This document shows positions 53,401-60,343 of a DNA stretch of 64,000 nucleotides, in pieces. How positions within the stretch are numbered: position 1 is the first letter of the stretch; each line of letters begins with the position of its first letter. The stretch comes from Sipunculus nudus (Eukaryota; Annelida; Sipuncula; Golfingiida; Sipunculidae). Both the position numbers and the translations under genes were made by a program. Location: assembly GCA_026874595.1 (NCBI GenBank), contig CM049311.1, forward strand, positions 39,142,676 through 39,206,675. Reading direction: 5' to 3'. The notes beneath the pieces were generated by a model, which was not told the DNA's origin, did no database searches, and saw only the letters and a program-made list of their open reading frames with translations.

Positions 53401-56400
53401 CGACAAAAAAGCTGATCATTTTAACTTCCATTCTACTGAGGCAGGAAAATAATATATGATGTTTCTATTAGAGCTTACTTTTTTTATTTTACTTATTTTC
53501 TTTATTCAGTTATAATGTTTTGCAGTTGCAGTTTAACAAACATTCTCAGTCCACAGGTGCAAGGATTTGAGGGGGGGGGGGGGATATTAACATCTCTGCA
53601 TATACATACAGGTTATGAAATTTAATTCAAAATGCTTAGAGGAATAGAAGTTGTTCACCATTTTATAATATTTAAACTAGAATACAGGTAGTCGACAAGC
53701 GACTTAATGTGTATCCGCCTAAATCAGAGTGGAACGGGTGAAGTGAGGCATGGATTGAGTGGCAAGGGGAAATAGAGTGAAGTGTTGCATATTAGCATGG
53801 ATGTCTGCAGCCAAATTGTGTATGTAGGTTGCCCCCCCTACCACAAAATCCAGAAAGCCGTCCAAGTTGTATACATATGCAAAATTTAAGGCAGATAAGT
53901 CAAACCACTACATGTATATGAGTGATTTTAGTGATTAGTGGCAGACAAACAGATGGACGCTGAGCAAAAATGGTTGCAGGTGACGCCACCAGTTTTGTGT
54001 ATGATAAAAAGCTATGTGAGAACTATAAACATGCAAAACTTCGGCCCAATTGGTCAAACGGTTCCCAAGATATGAGCTTGGATGTCTGCTGCATAAACTA
54101 GAATGCAGGTGGCGCCAACTTTCATAAAATCAAGAGAGCTGTCGGGGATGTATAAACCTGCAAAATTTTAGGCAGATATGTCAAACCACGGCCGAGATAC
54201 AAGTGATTTTATCCCATGGCAGACAAACAGACAGGAGCTGTGCAAAAATGGCTGCAGGTGGCACCATCAGTTTTGCATATGATAAAGAGCTATGTGAGAT
54301 CTATACACATGCAAAATTTTGGCCCAAGTGGTCAAACAGTTCCCGAGCTTGGATGTCTGCAGTGTAAACGTGAATGTAGGTGGCGCCACCTGTCATAAAA
54401 TCAGAAAAGCTATCCAGGATGTATAAGCATGCCAAATTTAAGGTGAATTAGTCAAGTCACTGCAGAGATATGAGTGATTTTAACCCAAGGCAGACGAACA
54501 GATGATCACTGTGCAAACATGGTTGCAGGTGGCACCAATTTTTTCTTTGTGTATGTTATAAAGCTCTCCAAGGGCTACATTTGTGCAAAAAAATTTTCCT
54601 GATCGGTCAAACGGTTCCCGAGATATGAGCTTGGATGTCTGCAGCATAAAAGTGAATGTAGGTGGCGCCACCTTTCATAAAATCAGAAAAGCTATCCAGG
54701 ATGTATATGCATGCCGAATTTCAGGTGAATTAGTCAAGTCACTGCAGAGATAGGAGTGATTTTAACTCAAGGCAGACGAACAGATGGACACTGTGCAAAC
54801 ACGGTTGCAGGTGGCGCCACCATTTTTTGTGTATGTTATAAAGCTCTCCAAGGGCTACATTTGTGCAAAAAGATTTTCCTGATCGGTCAAACGGTTCCCG
54901 AGATATGTGGGTTTATGTGTGGAAACAGACGCACAAACGGACGCAGAGCGCAGAGGAAAGGTTAGAAGTCAAAACAAAATCGGGGCGCAGCAGTTCCAAT
55001 GTGACCCGAACATCATCCAGGGTTTTGTAAAATTCTGCCCAGCGGTTACGGAGGAGTTCTCCAGACACCTACGCGGCGGCGGCGGCGTGCAGCTGAAAAC
55101 ATAGTATCCACAAAACTCTGTTTTGGCGGATACAATAATAGGCAGAGCGATGGAAACAAAAGCCAATCACTTTATTTCCCATTCTACTGAGGCTGGAAAA
55201 TAATGTACAAATGTTTGCATTAGAACCTCATTTTTTAATAACATCATATTTTTTTTCAAGTTTTACTGTATTACATATATTTCTGAATATACAAGTTTAT
55301 TCACAATTCTAAACTGCATAAACATTTATCCTTAAATTGGTCAGATAGCATCATATTATGGACACAAATGTATAATTTTTATTACTAACAAAAATATGTT
55401 TTATTAATTTGCAAAACAATAAATATCTCAAATTAACACTTGATTCAGAATTTACAATTCTAAATTATACCTTTATTTATAATCATGCAGTTTCTATGGC
55501 TATTCAAAAGATCTTGACAAAGCTGTTTTATGTTATCTAAGGTTTGTATCCTTGAGGAAATGTTTGCTTTGCACAGTACCACTTGAAGGATATGATAACA
55601 ATCTTTCATATAAACAGCAAACATATAGTGTATAATTTTAAAATTAAAATAATAAGTTAAAGTTTCCAAAAGATACATATTAAACTAAGGCAAAAAGGAA
55701 CTGTACTAACTCATCTGGCCAAGGAATGGCAAGGAACTGGTTCCACCATCTTGTGACAACAATTGAGACGTAGAACCCCAGCACAAAGGACAGAGGAATC
55801 AGATTCGTGAAAGCTTCACAGTGAAGCGCGATCTGTTCAAATAACCTGAAAAGAAAAGGAATTATATAGCATACAAGTGTGAGTGTTCAGGTGATTAGTG
55901 TATCTGAGTATGTGTCTGGTGCCCCATGTTCACAACTAAATCTGATAGCTCATGAGCTCCAGGCTTCAGCGCAATGCAGGACATTCATTTAGAGTAAAGT
56001 AGGGGCCTATTCCATTGTCTGACGGGTATTAAATTTAAAATTAAAGATGAACTCTTGAAACTTCCATGAAAAATAAGCCAAAGTTTCAATCCAATGGTGC
56101 ACAGGTAGTCAATTTTACTTATATCACTACATTGATAACATGTTGGGGGGTGGGGTGGAATGGATATCTATTATAATCCAAACATGTCCAACAACAGCAG
56201 CTGCTAGCAAATCGGATGAACTAGAGCCTTTGAAATGACAAAAGATGGTGTTGGTCACAAGCTCTCACCAACAAAGTCTAGGGACTTTCTCCTTCAAATT
56301 ATGACCATTGATCCCCTGGTCATACAATTTTCAGTTTCACTAAGGCCAGGAGATAATTGGAGAGCTAATTTTTTCTGAACTGGGTATACCCTTTTTCCAA

Positions 56401-57421
56401 CAAATAAATCACATTTATTTCATAAAATCGAAACAAAAAACATGGTGCATAATAACCATGGAAGCAAATTTTTCCGACAATTTTCTATTGCTGTAGTTGG
56501 AAGGCTGAAAGACCACTAAAATAGTGTGTTCAGCAATAATTAATAATTTTTAAGTAGATGAATAGTACTGTTTTAATTTTCAATAAGATAATATCAAGTT
56601 TGATCTTCTTTATTGGTTTCATTTTAAAATACAATTGTAACAATCTACTTCTGTGCTAGATCTAGTGGACTTTGGTGTCGGTCTGACTCATTCTCAATAA
56701 TTCACTACTATATCAAACCAGTAAATATTCCAATGATAACAGAAATATAATATATATGATATTTATATTATGTATACTATCAGATTTTTGCCAGAAACAA
56801 GGTGCTTATTATACACATGGTTATTTTTGGGGAGAAAACAAAATTAATACAAAGAAGTTGGTTACTGTCATGTATGGCCCACTGAAGCGGGAAGTAATGC
56901 GCGCTATATGTCATGGATGTGTCAAGCGAGAGCAGAAGAGTTGGTTGTTTGACCGCTGCCACCATGTCATGTTTGTAACCACATCAGATAACTGCACATT
57001 GAATCAAGATGGGAACTTTGATGTTTTTATTGCCTGCTAGACATAACATGCTACGGCTCTCCCGCGTTCATACATACCGTCCTCCCGTACCTCACAACAC
57101 CCACGACAACGGGTCCTACCCGTACCAACATAATACGGAGTATTCCGTACCAATATATAATCACTATAACATAATATCAACTCCATAATATCACTACAGT
57201 TACAACAGAATTATCTGAGCTATTTACATACTAGGTACATACCTTTTCTGTGTTTCCTGCAGGGCAAATCTGTAGACGAGGCTAAGGATTGTGTAGAGTG
57301 TGATGAAGATCAGCATCTCCTTGTACATCAGCTTGTAGATGCTGCCCTTCCAGTAGAACAGCAGCCGTGTGAACGCAGCCAGGTGGGAGTTGGCCACCTT
57401 TCCTGTGTATGTGACTGTCAT
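25566..57421 (-). CDS. BEST: Bestrophin (calcium-activated chloride channel), complete coding sequence in nine exons
   Basis: Coding exons in gene order: 57421-57243, 55845-55711, 52603-52437, 50429-50275, 47232-47155, 37920-37768, 37292-37212, 28404-28250, 26403-25566. All introns are GT-AG, all phases agree, and the total is 1941 nt (646 residues plus TAG). Bestrophins are pentameric plasma-membrane anion channels gated by cytosolic Ca2+. Visible hallmarks are the [11 protein letters not shown] start, the neck [11 protein letters not shown] (I76, F80, F84), [23 protein letters not shown], and the Ca2+ clasp [14 protein letters not shown] with E292, N296, D301 and D304 at the same numbers as vertebrate BEST1. 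The first 367 residues or so form the conserved channel; the last 279 are a divergent, Ser/Thr-rich tail encoded by one exon. The paralogue (BEST1 to BEST4 type) cannot be assigned. Non-coding 5' exons may lie upstream. Introns are full of repeats, including a DIRS element. Confidence 0.93.
26740..27395. repeat. 43-bp minisatellite in bestrophin intron 8
   Basis: About 15 copies of a 43-44 bp unit of the type 'cacaactgatcaaaattcac' plus 'aacataacatgtttgaagcag'. The last copies are more diverged. Confidence 0.85.
27396..28249 (-). other. Bestrophin intron 8, remaining part
   Basis: Intronic sequence between the minisatellite and exon 8. No gene or repeat was recognised. Confidence 0.5.
28250..28404 (-). 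CDS. BEST: Bestrophin coding exon 8
   Basis: A 155-nt exon between acceptor TTTCACATCAG and donor CTGAG|GTTAGT. It encodes [41 protein letters not shown] and TGSTAHL. This belt around the channel's cytosolic domain (SLLxVDxM...F.GST) is conserved in bestrophins. Confidence 0.92.
28405..28871 (-). other. Bestrophin intron 7, part downstream of the DIRS element
   Basis: AT-rich intronic sequence with nothing recognisable between the element's 3' end and exon 8. Confidence 0.6.
28921..28983 (+). repeat. DIRS inverted terminal repeat (element 3' side)
   Basis: Starts TTAACTCTCATCTGG and runs through GTGCGTGCGCATGCGCGGAG to the GATCAA block. It is the inverse of 36675-36737, with a more diverged middle (about 28935-28956). 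Between 28872 and 28920 it carries a 49-nt extension absent from the other end, as is known for one ITR of DIRS1. Confidence 0.85.
29042..29159 (+). repeat. DIRS internal complementary region (ICR)
   Basis: Positions 29042-29123 are the reverse complement of the element's outer left end 28872-28953 (82 nt, one mismatch at 28887). Positions 29124-29159 match the reverse complement of the outer right end 36702-36737 (36 nt, one mismatch). The two parts abut exactly at 29123/29124. In DIRS1 elements the ICR serves as the template that joins the two ends during circle formation. Confidence 0.87.
29345..30423 (-). pseudogene. DIRS tyrosine recombinase, inactivated
   Basis: The N-terminal part is open from 30423 to a TAA at 29847-29845. 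It has the SAM-like DNA-binding region ([40 protein letters not shown]). Beyond the TAA the same protein continues: [20 protein letters not shown] carries the first catalytic Arg (about 29804). A 1-nt frame slip follows near 29715, then a TAA at 29626-29624 and a TGA at 29500-29498. The HSTR box (29462-29473), the AGW and the terminal KYY complete the R...HxxR...W...Y pattern of tyrosine recombinases, ending at TAA 29345. The catalytic residues are therefore still spelled, but three stops and a frameshift make the gene dead unless read in several pieces. In a functional element this enzyme would integrate the circular DNA. Confidence 0.85.
30099..31889 (-). CDS. DIRS reverse transcriptase / RNase H (left copy, long open frame)
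   Basis: A 596-codon open frame. Residue landmarks: [20 protein letters not shown] (RT finger), [16 protein letters not shown] (first catalytic Asp motif, about 31700-31745), [17 protein letters not shown], the YLDDLYL active site (about 31525-31550) and GFFVHEQKS. RNase H follows: [44 protein letters not shown] and [13 protein letters not shown] supply the D-E-D-D residues. A DIRS-specific C-terminal region ([20 protein letters not shown]) overlaps the start of the recombinase frame, as is usual in these elements. The RT N-terminal region (32185-31841) lies in another frame, so a 1-nt frameshift at about 31880 separates it from the catalytic core. The first codon of this frame is not ATG, supporting a broken fusion. 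Confidence 0.85.
   Translation of the reverse strand: MSSVFLRPKKDGTHRMILNLKYLNTFIEYHHFKMDTMQTCLNLTTPNCFMASLDLKDAYYSVPVAQCYQKYLKFRWEGKLYNYTCLPNGLASAPRIFTKLMKPVLAHLTLKAHISSIYLDDLYLQAESELVCQENISDAVQLLTSLGFFVHEQKSVLKPVHAIDYLGFTLNSHTMEIMLTAEKKSNLVKLLTDRISEPQCTIRQAAKLIGCLVSALPGVHYGELHYRSLEIEKIRALQLSKGKFDANMEFSHQSLKYMKWWIVNIDMLKPINVHNCDCSLQTDASTQGWGAVFQNMSTGGRWAEHETSDHINVLELKATQLGLKSFKEYLIGKHVQLQMDNSTAVAYIQNMGGNRSYCCNDITSSIWNWAIEHNIHLSATHIAGIHNVEADKQSRVFNDRTEWTLDSAIFNTLTSHFGKIAVDLFASRLNYKTSAYFAWKPDPGAQSIDAFKQSWSGKINYAFPPFSLMNQVLQKIQVDKADVLIIAPLWATQTWFPVMLRLLCREPVLLPPTNKILSLPHKEGIKHPLSQKMKLIACLLSGKVCKRKAFQVKLERLFWNHGGLEQSGNMVPTSKNGLTSVLHKILIRYKQICHRS
31841..32185 (-). pseudogene. DIRS RT N-terminal region (left copy), frameshifted from the RT core
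   Basis: A 114-codon frame: [20 protein letters not shown], then [20 protein letters not shown] and [12 protein letters not shown]. This is the N-terminal approach to the RT domain in DIRS/Gypsy-like enzymes. The frame then runs into [11 protein letters not shown] and stops, while the correct continuation (FLRPKKDG) is in the next frame. It overlaps the gag C-terminus. Confidence 0.75.
32146..33426 (-). pseudogene. DIRS gag-like protein remnants (left copy, 5' truncated)
   Basis: Pieces in different frames: 33442-33167, 33170-32625 and 32490-32146. The piece at 33170 has an acidic and Asp/Glu-rich stretch ([20 protein letters not shown]) and a helical part ([20 protein letters not shown]); the last piece has [20 protein letters not shown] and a basic Gln/Lys-rich C-terminus (about [20 protein letters not shown]). 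Frameshifts near 33180 and 32640 and two stops (about 32570 and 32540) interrupt it. This unit lacks the gag N-terminus because the duplication breakpoint cuts it. Confidence 0.65.
33427..34755 (-). pseudogene. DIRS reverse transcriptase / RNase H (right copy, C-terminally truncated by the duplication)
   Basis: Nearly identical to the left copy, except that one residue differs in the stretch RALQ(F/L)SKGKFDAN. The frame runs through the RT and RNase H landmarks to FAWKPDPG and then crosses the duplication junction into gag sequence, so it ends in about 40 unrelated codons (to 33316). It lacks the DIRS-specific C-terminal region. Confidence 0.8.
34707..35051 (-). pseudogene. DIRS RT N-terminal region (right copy), frameshifted
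   Basis: Same protein and same frameshift as 31841-32185, offset by 2866 bp. Confidence 0.72.
35012..36524 (-). pseudogene. DIRS gag-like protein (right copy, with N-terminus), broken by frameshifts and stops
   Basis: The first plausible ATG is at 36524 ([20 protein letters not shown]). The frame changes near 36045-36150, where the Ser/Arg-rich reading ([20 protein letters not shown]) is in a different frame from the upstream piece. It shifts again near 35510, then meets TAG (about 35435) and TAA (about 35408) before the C-terminal piece 35356-35012. No zinc knuckle is evident. The function is assumed to be particle/RNA packaging by position in the element; the sequence itself shows only charged and low-complexity segments. 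Confidence 0.65.
36675..36737 (-). repeat. DIRS inverted terminal repeat (element 5' side)
   Basis: Read on the - strand from 36737: TTAACTCTCATCTGGTCATT and onward to the GCGCATGCGCGGAGATC block. It is the inverted match of 28921-28983. The outer 36 nt (36702-36737) are represented again, in complement, in the internal complementary region. Confidence 0.87.
36738..37211 (-). other. Bestrophin intron 7, part upstream of the DIRS element
   Basis: Intronic sequence between the exon 7 donor and the element's 5' end. No gene or repeat was recognised. Confidence 0.6.
37212..37292 (-). CDS. BEST: Bestrophin coding exon 7 (Ca2+ clasp)
   Basis: An 81-nt phase-0 exon between acceptor CTGATAG and donor CTACAG|GTAAAT. 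It encodes [20 protein letters not shown] then IIDRNLQ. The acidic cluster is the family's Ca2+-clasp. Relative to vertebrate BEST1, the third acidic position is E rather than D; the positions equivalent to D301 and D304 are kept. Confidence 0.94.
37768..37920 (-). CDS. BEST: Bestrophin coding exon 6
   Basis: A 153-nt phase-0 exon between acceptor TTTTTTTCAG and donor AAG|GTCAGT. It encodes [20 protein letters not shown] and [17 protein letters not shown], which include membrane helices 3 and 4 of the channel. Confidence 0.93.
38010..38715 (+). repeat. Dispersed family Y, copy 2
   Basis: The 'ggcaccac-ttgacttatat' and 'tgtggcaacattagtttgag' modules (38020-38170) are followed by 'gttggcagaccatcaaagct' and 'gttggcagtctgccaatgct' (38359-38450), then the tail 'attatatacaaattgtacag' and 'atatacccacagagctcac' (38665-38712). 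The order is the same as at 14090-15900. Confidence 0.6.
38833..40511 (-). pseudogene. Decayed protein-coding block of unknown identity, possibly retroelement gag
   Basis: This stretch is more GC-rich than its surroundings and has coding-like readings spread over all - strand frames. At 40511-40248 there is a Cys-containing segment ([31 protein letters not shown]). At 40309-40028 there is a Ser-rich then Leu/Pro segment ([20 protein letters not shown]). At 39574-39278 and about 39290-38833 there are further pieces ([40 protein letters not shown]). Frame changes and stops separate them. No RT, integrase, protease or known domain was recognised. The right edge (about 40505) abuts AGCTCAGCTGAC-family sequence, suggesting an insertion into, or capture by, that repeat. 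Could be the gag part of a decayed LTR/DIRS element or a retrocopy of a host gene. Confidence 0.4.
40722..43746 (+). mobile_element. AGCTCAGCTGAC-family copy interrupted by another element
   Basis: Left end 'acaagggacccatgggtcac' (from 40722) then GCTCAGCTGA; right end 'gactggacgacggacaatgg' followed by the hairpin AGCTCAGATGACTTATAGTC...AGCTGAGCT (about 43713-43741). The segment 41131-42510 between them is a different element, so this copy appears split by a nested insertion. Confidence 0.55.
41131..42510 (+). mobile_element. Modular element with about 180-bp tandem array and GC-rich hairpin end
   Basis: The left end has ATGCCCCTGCCTGGGGCA (41154-41171). There are about seven units with 'gtc(c/t)gtacatgtgtatttg' near 41337, 41520, 41700, 41880, 42060, 42239 and 42419 (period 179-182 bp). 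Then comes 'ggaatgacggaatgacggac' (42441-42460), and the right hairpin TATGCCCCGGCCAC...GTGGCGGGGGCATA (42474-42504) with one mismatch. Short open frames in the array are by-products of the repeat. Confidence 0.75.
43747..44113 (+). repeat. AGCTCAGCTGAC-family partial copy
   Basis: Contains the 'ggcagcaccaccagcctgca' unit (43763-43782), 'ggaactgatgaaacactcca', and the right end 'gatgacttagtcaggtgagc' (about 44088-44109). Confidence 0.5.
44339..46955 (+). mobile_element. Long AGCTCAGCTGAC-family copy
   Basis: Left end 'acaagggacctatgggtcac' followed by GACGCTCAGCTG. Internal units of about 650 bp carry 'aacgtg(c/t)ca(t/a)ggtca' at about 45675 and 46346. An ACGGACGG tract runs from 46862 to 46900, and the right hairpin AGCTCAGATGACTTATAGTC continues to AGCTGAGCT (46922-46950). 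There is no protein-coding content. Confidence 0.65.
47155..47232 (-). CDS. BEST: Bestrophin coding exon 5
   Basis: A 78-nt phase-0 exon between acceptor TATTTTCAG and donor CAG|GTAATT. It encodes [20 protein letters not shown] and PLVYTQ. The [14 protein letters not shown] signature is highly conserved in the family. Confidence 0.93.
47233..48411 (-). other. Bestrophin intron 4, first part
   Basis: Two diverged direct units at about 47760-47830 and 47830-47890 share 'catctgcaggcgaacataaa' and 'actaaaacatattgag'. A 'gacggacagacaggcagaca' tract (48051-48070) follows. Nothing coding. Confidence 0.5.
48412..48976 (+). repeat. 27-bp minisatellite
   Basis: About 21 copies of 'aaggcctaatcacacagatc' plus 'atatggt'. 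Because 27 is a multiple of three, an open frame of 167 codons (48429-48932) repeats the nonapeptide HMVRPNHTD; it is interpreted as a by-product. One copy near 48890 has a 4-bp insertion (ttaa-type). Confidence 0.9.
49171..49803 (+). mobile_element. GTATCC-hairpin family V, copy A
   Basis: Starts 'actagaatacagacagtcaa' followed by 'caagcgac' and a GTATCC(A)C motif (about 49209). Contains 'gaggcatggattgagtgaca', arrays with 'ggtggcaccacc', and ends in the hairpin GTATCAGC...GGCAGATAC (49770-49799). Confidence 0.6.
50275..50429 (-). CDS. BEST: Bestrophin coding exon 4
   Basis: The acceptor TTATTGTAG ends at 50430 and the donor ATGAAG|GTAACC starts at 50274. The exon is 155 nt, finishes the Gly codon begun in exon 3, and encodes [26 protein letters not shown] and the stretch to FQYIMK. 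The W-V-P-x-x-W pattern is typical of bestrophins. Confidence 0.92.
50600..50785 (+). repeat. Local repeat of TTGACCTTT and CTAGCTGTCT words
   Basis: Three or four units of about 50 bp: 'cctcctagctgtctaatgtc', 'cctctcagctgtctagtgtc', 'ctcctagctgtctatggttc', with 'cttgacctttaacc' or 'cttgacccttgacc' between them. Confidence 0.55.
51000..52436 (-). other. Bestrophin intron 3, remaining part
   Basis: AT-rich intronic sequence. No gene, RNA or strong repeat recognised. Confidence 0.45.
52437..52603 (-). CDS. BEST: Bestrophin coding exon 3
   Basis: The acceptor TTTGCAG ends at 52604 and the donor GCAG|GTAAGT starts at 52436. The exon is 167 nt and encodes [20 protein letters not shown], then [17 protein letters not shown] and [13 protein letters not shown]. 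These correspond to the cytosolic helices after TM2 of the family. Confidence 0.92.
52746..52790 (+). repeat. Isolated left end of the AGCTCAGCTGAC family
   Basis: 'aacaagggacctgtgggaca' followed by 'aggcactcagctga' (52751-52784) matches the family's left end. No matching right end was found nearby. Confidence 0.4.
53677..55138 (+). mobile_element. GTATCC-hairpin family V, copy B (longest)
   Basis: Left end 'aaactagaatacaggtagtc' + 'gacaagcgac' + GTATCCGCCTAAATCAGAGT (53711-53730). Internal arrays with 'ggtggcgccacc' or variants at 54108, 54256, 54380, 54529, 54660 and 54810 (alternating spacing about 130-150 bp). The right part 'ggcgcagcagttc', GC-rich GCGGCGGCGGC (55073-55083), and the hairpin GTATCCAC...GCGGATAC (55104-55133). 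The left motif is the inverse of the right hairpin's 3' arm. Confidence 0.7.
55711..55845 (-). CDS. BEST: Bestrophin coding exon 2 (neck-forming segment)
   Basis: The acceptor TTTTCAG ends at 55846 and the donor GA|GTTAGT follows at 55710. The exon is 135 nt and encodes [12 protein letters not shown] through [11 protein letters not shown] to [10 protein letters not shown]. It holds the hydrophobic neck residues I76, F80 and F84 and the conserved TRWW. Confidence 0.93.
55846..57242 (-). other. Bestrophin intron 1
   Basis: Intronic. The stretch 56880-57130 is less AT-rich and has several CCGT/ACGG-like words (57078-57150, 'ccgtcctcccgtacctcaca'). Nothing coding is supported. Confidence 0.45.
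57243..57421 (-). CDS. BEST: Bestrophin coding exon 1 (start codon, residues 1-59 plus 2 nt)
   Basis: ATG is at 57421-57419, and the donor AAAAG|GTATGT starts at 57242. It encodes [20 protein letters not shown] and the [11 protein letters not shown] segment leading into the first membrane helix. The start is chosen because bestrophins begin with exactly this MT(I/V)TYT pattern, and A10, a Ca2+-clasp residue, is in register. No upstream in-frame extension is needed. Confidence 0.93.
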
Positions 57422-57555
57422 ATGGAATGCTTAATATGTTGGCAGTGATGTGCTCTGGAATCATATACACAGCATAATAATTATCATGTATGATTTCAAA
57501 TTTAAAAATACTCATGACATTTATGCTCCTCATGTTAATTGCAGTTAATTGGCAT

Positions 57556-57760
57556 CCTTTGTTGTAACCACTGCTTTGTACAGCAAGATTCTCCAGGTTT
57601 GACCACCAGGGTGGACAGTGACCAAAGCTTTAAAGAATTGTTATCAGATCAATGAGAGTATGCGTGATATTGCATTGTGCATCCAGCTCCAAATTTTTAA
57701 CATGCAACACCCCTTCTTGTTGGGTCTGATAACACCAGGACACACCCTATGCCAGAACAA
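57556..57760 (+). repeat. Dispersed repeat shared with 7963-8155
   Basis: Shared blocks in the same order: 'gttgtaaccactgctttgta', 'agcaagattct', 'accaccagggtgg', 'cagatcaatgagagt', 'catccagctccaaattt'. The copies are diverged and in the same orientation. The size suits a SINE or element fragment, but no tRNA promoter boxes were recognised. Confidence 0.55.
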
Positions 57761-58859
57761 GAGTTACCAGACCAATGAGCTCCTCTCATTGAAAATGGAT
57801 GTTTCACTGCTGTGTGTTGTGTAAATGACACTCAGCTTTACTAGAGAGCAGAGCATAATTAAAGAGAGATCACCTGTATTAAACCTGCATAAAATTGTGG
57901 TGTGGTACTCTGTGATATTCTGACATATATTCTGACAAAATAAAACTAATGTTAGGTCTAAACATTTGGTTCCAGGAAAATGACTTTTCAAGCTAGGCTC
58001 TGGAATGATTGTTATTATCAAAGTTAACTGGAACCAAATATGTTGTGTAAAGAAAAATGTGAAAGACAATGCCAACAAATTCACTAGCAAACTGCCTTAA
58101 CATGACTGAATCTGAGTGGAGATGATGAAATGTTTCACTTAATATCATTCACTGGAAAAGTGAACAGGTCATCACAGATGAGCCCAAATTTCTTTTATAA
58201 ACAGATGTTAAAAAGAGGAAATATAAGCCAATTCACCTTGGTTAATCATCTGGTTAATATTTTTGTTAATAATTCACTTAAATAAAAGCAACATCACATG
58301 GTAATCAACAAAATTCCTCCCACCAAGAGATACCTGGAAAGCCATTTGTATAAATTATTATGCCTCAGGGTAAGAATATAGGCGGCACATGACCTTACAA
58401 AACCATTTAGCACATGAATCACCCTCGCTGATACAAAACCTCCCCAGCGTATGACTCAGCCTTATTTATATAAGCCTCTGTGACATCAAACAACAATAGC
58501 TATTCAGGGTCACACTGTCTCTGACAGCAGCACAAAGACAGTATATCCTGTACCATGTGACCTTCCCACTGTCCTTTGTGCCATCAAGTCTGGTGATATC
58601 ACTAAATTCATTAAACTATCTTTATTTTAATAATATCATTAAATGTATTACAATTAATAATATATCACATTTTTAAGTAGACATTTTACAAGCAAAAACA
58701 TTTTATTTTTTGCACTAAGCTTAACTTGTTTAAAGAATTAATGTCTACTAACTAATCATTATTTTGAAACTGAAGACCAGTTTAGTGTCATCCCAAATAG
58801 ATGGTGATTTAGTAAAATGAAGACTGACTAAACTTTAACATGCCTTAAGATAATAAGTT
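57761..58859. other. Sequence upstream of bestrophin coding exon 1, nothing recognised
   Basis: Any bestrophin promoter and 5' non-coding exon would lie in or beyond this region. I could not identify a TATA box, initiator or exon with confidence. Confidence 0.4.
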
Positions 58860-59300
58860 AACAAGAATACGGGTAGTCGACAAGTGACTACGTGTATCTG
58901 CCAAAATCAGAGTCTGACAGGTGAAGTGAGGCATGGATTGAGGGGCAAGGGGAAATAGAGTGAGGTGTGTTGCATATTAGCATGGATGTCTGCAGCCAAA
59001 ATGTGTATGTAGGTTGTGCCACCTACCACAAAATCCAGAAAGCTGTCCAAGTTTTATACATATGCAAAATTTTAGGCAGATAAGTCAAACCACTACTTGT
59101 AAATGAGTGATTTAATCCCAGAGCAGACAAACACAAGGGCTACATTTGTGCAAAATTTTTAGCCTGATCAGTCAAACAGATCCCGAGATATGTGGGTTAT
59201 GTCAACTTATGTGTGGAAACAGACCCACAAATGGATGCTAGGCAGAGAGGGAAGGTCAAAGGTCAACCAAAAACAAGGCCTACAGGCCTAATGCGAACCT
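58860..59300 (+). mobile_element. GTATCC-hairpin family V, copy C (3' truncated)
   Basis: Left end 'aagaatacgggtagtcgaca' + 'agtgac' + GTATCTGCCAAAATCAGAGT (58893-58912). It stops at about 59268, where 'aacaaggcctacaggcctaa' begins, a terminus of a different repeat. No right hairpin. Confidence 0.6.
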
Positions 59301-59442
59301 GTGCAAAGTTTGGGAGTATGAATGGAGGTTTATTTTAAAAATTTAATATTGATCCTCTTAAGTCCTGCATATCAACCTTAGTCATTATTATTATAGCAAA
59401 ATGGACATTTCGGACCTGCAAGTTTCAGACTAGGACATTTTA

Positions 59443-60343
59443 AAACTAGAATATGGGTAGTCGACAAGCGACTATGTGTATCAGCAGAAATCACAGTGGG
59501 ACGGGTGAAGTGAGGCATGGATTAAGTGGCAAGGGGAATAGAGTGAGGTGTGTTGCATATTAGCATGGATGTCTGCAGTGTAAACGTGAATGTAGGAGGC
59601 GCCACCTGTCATAAAATTGAGAAATTGTCCTGTATATATAAATCTGCAAAATTTCAGCTGGAAAAGTCAAACCACTGCTGAGATATGAGTGATTTTATCC
59701 CAAGGCAGATAAACAGATGGACACTGTGCATAAATGGTTGAAGGTGGCACCACCACTTTTGCCTATGATGAAGAGCTATGTGAGATCTATACACAAGCAA
59801 AATTTTGGCCTGATCATTCACACGGTTCCCGAGATATGAGCTTGGATGTCTGCAGAGTAAACCTGAATGTAAGTGGCGCTACCTATCATAAAATCAAGAG
59901 AGCTGTCAAGGATGTATAAACCTGCAAAATTTCAGGTGGAAAAGTCAAACCACTGCTGAGATATGAGTGATTTTATCCCAAGGCAGATGAACAGATGGAC
60001 CCTGTGCATAAATGGTTGCAGGTGGCACCACCACTTTTGCCTATGATGAAGAGCTATGTGAGATCTATACACATGCAAAATTTTGGCCTGATCGGTCACA
60101 CGGTTCCAGAGATATGAGCTTGGTTGTCAAAGCTATGGACGCTGGGCAGAGAGGAAAGGTCAGAGGTCAACCAAAAATGAGGGCGCAGCAGTTCACATGT
60201 GACTGATCATAATTCCAAATTTTAAAAAATTCTTCCCAGTGGTTATGGAGGAGTTCTCCAAAAACCTATGCAGCAATGGCTGCAGCATTGGTGTCCGACC
60301 GAAAACATAGTATCCGCAAAACTCTGTTTTGGCAGATACAATG
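59443..60343 (+). mobile_element. GTATCC-hairpin family V, copy D
   Basis: Left end 'aaactagaatatgggtagtc' + 'gacaagcgac'. Two near-identical internal units of about 278 bp (from about 59660 and 59940) share 'gtggcaccaccacttttgcc' and 'tatgatgaagagctatgtga'. The right hairpin GTATCCGC...GGCAGATAC is at 60310-60339. Confidence 0.68.
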
